From Actinomycetes bacterium (GTDB lineage Bacteria; Actinomycetota; Actinomycetes; Actinomycetales; Cellulomonadaceae): 6,482 bases of DNA. The stretch spans positions 1 to 6,482 of the forward strand of contig JAEWGQ010000323.1 in the NCBI GenBank assembly GCA_023388235.1, read 5' to 3'. Shown in pieces: positions 5,687-6,482 of the stretch. Numbering within the stretch: the stretch's first letter is position 1; each line of letters begins with the position of its first letter. The notes below the pieces were generated by a model. The model made no database searches. It worked only from the letters and a program-made list of their open reading frames with translations, and had not been told where the DNA came from. The translations under genes were made by a program, and so were the position numbers.

Positions 5687-6482
5687 CGTGTCGGGCCCTG
5701 TCGTTTCGGGAGGTGGTCGCGCGGCATGCCGGAGCGGCGTTCGGCGCGGTTCGCGAACTCGCGGGCCTCCTCGCGCTCGTACTGCCGCGCCTGCTGCTTG
5801 GCGTCGTACTCGGTGTAGGCGTCGACGATCCGGCCGACGAGGCTGTGCCGCACGACGTCGTCGCTGGTCAGCCGCGAGAAGTGGATGTCGTCGATGTTCC
5901 CGAGCACGCGCGTCACCAGCCGCAGACCGCTCGCCGCGTTCGGCAGGTCGATCTGGGTGATGTCGCCGGTGACCACCATCTTTGAGTTGAAGCCCAGGCG
6001 GGTGAGGAACATCTTCATCTGCTCGGGCGTCGTGTTCTGCGCCTCGTCGAGGATGATGAACGAGTCGTTCAGCGTCCGGCCGCGCATGTAGGCGAGCGGC
6101 GCGACCTCGATGGTCCCCGCGGCGAGCAGCTTGGGGACGAGCTCCGGATCCATCATCTCGTTGAGCGCGTCGTAGAGCGGGCGCAGGTACGGGTCGATCT
6201 TGTCGGTGAGGGTGCCGGGCAGGTAGCCCAGCCGCTCCCCCGCCTCCACCGCCGGCCGCGTCAGGATGATCCGGTTGACCTCCTTGCGCTGCAGCGCCTG
6301 TACGGCCTTGGCCATCGCCAGGTAGGTCTTGCCGGTTCCGGCGGGGCCGATGCCGAACACGATCGTGTTGTGGTCGATGGCGTCCACGTACTGGCTCTGG
6401 CCGAGCGTCTTCGGCCGGATGCTCTTGCCGCGCGCGGTCAGGATCGCCTGGCCGAGCACGTCGGACGGGCTCAGGTTGAGAC
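5683..6482 (-). CDS. PhoH family (PhoH-like) ATPase, N-terminus beyond right edge
   Basis: This is the C-terminal part, about 266 residues, of a PhoH-like protein whose full length is usually near 330-350. The frame is open through the window edge at 6482. Residue numbers here count from the internal GTG at 6459, which I do not think is the true start because the frame continues upstream as LNLSPSD in the family's linker. Motifs are [15 protein letters not shown] (14-28), Walker A GPAGTGKT (38-45), [16 protein letters not shown] (67-82), Walker [11 protein letters not shown] (134-143) and [12 protein letters not shown] (162-173). The fold is a P-loop ATPase related to the helicase core. Its cellular role is poorly defined, although the steady link with ybeY suggests RNA work. 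A charged Arg/Glu-rich tail ends the protein and overlaps ybeY by ATGA. Cytoplasmic; intact as far as seen. Confidence 0.96.
   Translation of the reverse strand, partial: LNLSPSDVLGQAILTARGKSIRPKTLGQSQYVDAIDHNTIVFGIGPAGTGKTYLAMAKAVQALQRKEVNRIILTRPAVEAGERLGYLPGTLTDKIDPYLRPLYDALNEMMDPELVPKLLAAGTIEVAPLAYMRGRTLNDSFIILDEAQNTTPEQMKMFLTRLGFNSKMVVTGDITQIDLPNAASGLRLVTRVLGNIDDIHFSRLTSDDVVRHSLVGRIVDAYTEYDAKQQARQYEREEAREFANRAERRSGMPRDHLPKRQGPTR

Noticed and set aside
3044..5818. Plus-strand open frame of 924 codons
   Set aside because: It is antisense to era, the CBS gene and ybeY, has low-complexity composition and no recognisable motif. A GC-driven shadow.

Overview
The window is very GC-rich and codon use is dominated by G/C third positions. 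Every convincing gene reads on the minus strand, with frequent GTG starts. Protein motifs and gene order (phoH, ybeY, CNNM/CorC-type CBS protein, era) point to a high-GC actinobacterium. Micrococcales, perhaps Cellulomonas-like, is my best guess, made from general resemblance and not from a database search.

In transcription order (high to low coordinates) the right two thirds is the conserved phoH-ybeY-corC-era cluster. PhoH is cut by the right window edge. Its stop overlaps the ybeY start by 4 bp (ATGA). ybeY is followed after 7 bp by a CNNM/DUF21-CBS membrane protein, whose end lies at the start of era. These genes look like one operon joining RNA metabolism (PhoH-family ATPase, YbeY endoribonuclease, Era 30S-assembly GTPase) with a membrane transport or integrity protein. 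The most notable anomaly is an in-frame TAG in the CNNM/CBS gene at 4474-4476. It sits where the family normally has Tyr (V-G-V-L-Y-L-K-D), and everything downstream is intact in the same frame. This looks like a single-base nonsense change: recent pseudogenisation or a sequence error.

Left of era is a membrane protein with an extracytoplasmic alpha/beta-hydrolase domain and four C-terminal membrane helices. A GATAAT hexamer lies exactly where a -10 element would give a leaderless mRNA starting at its GTG. After a 120-bp gap, the only real intergenic region in the window, a second unit begins: a soluble PP2C-type Ser/Thr phosphatase, overlapping by 4 bp (GTGA) a gene that runs off the left edge. 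That last gene resembles the N-terminal region of actinobacterial FHA-domain proteins, which would make a phosphatase/phosphopeptide-reader signalling pair, but the FHA domain itself is outside the window.

I found no tRNA, rRNA, CRISPR array, insertion sequence or phage gene. Apart from the amber codon, the region is largely ordinary chromosomal core plus two less conserved genes, and I do not see a clearly new multi-gene system.
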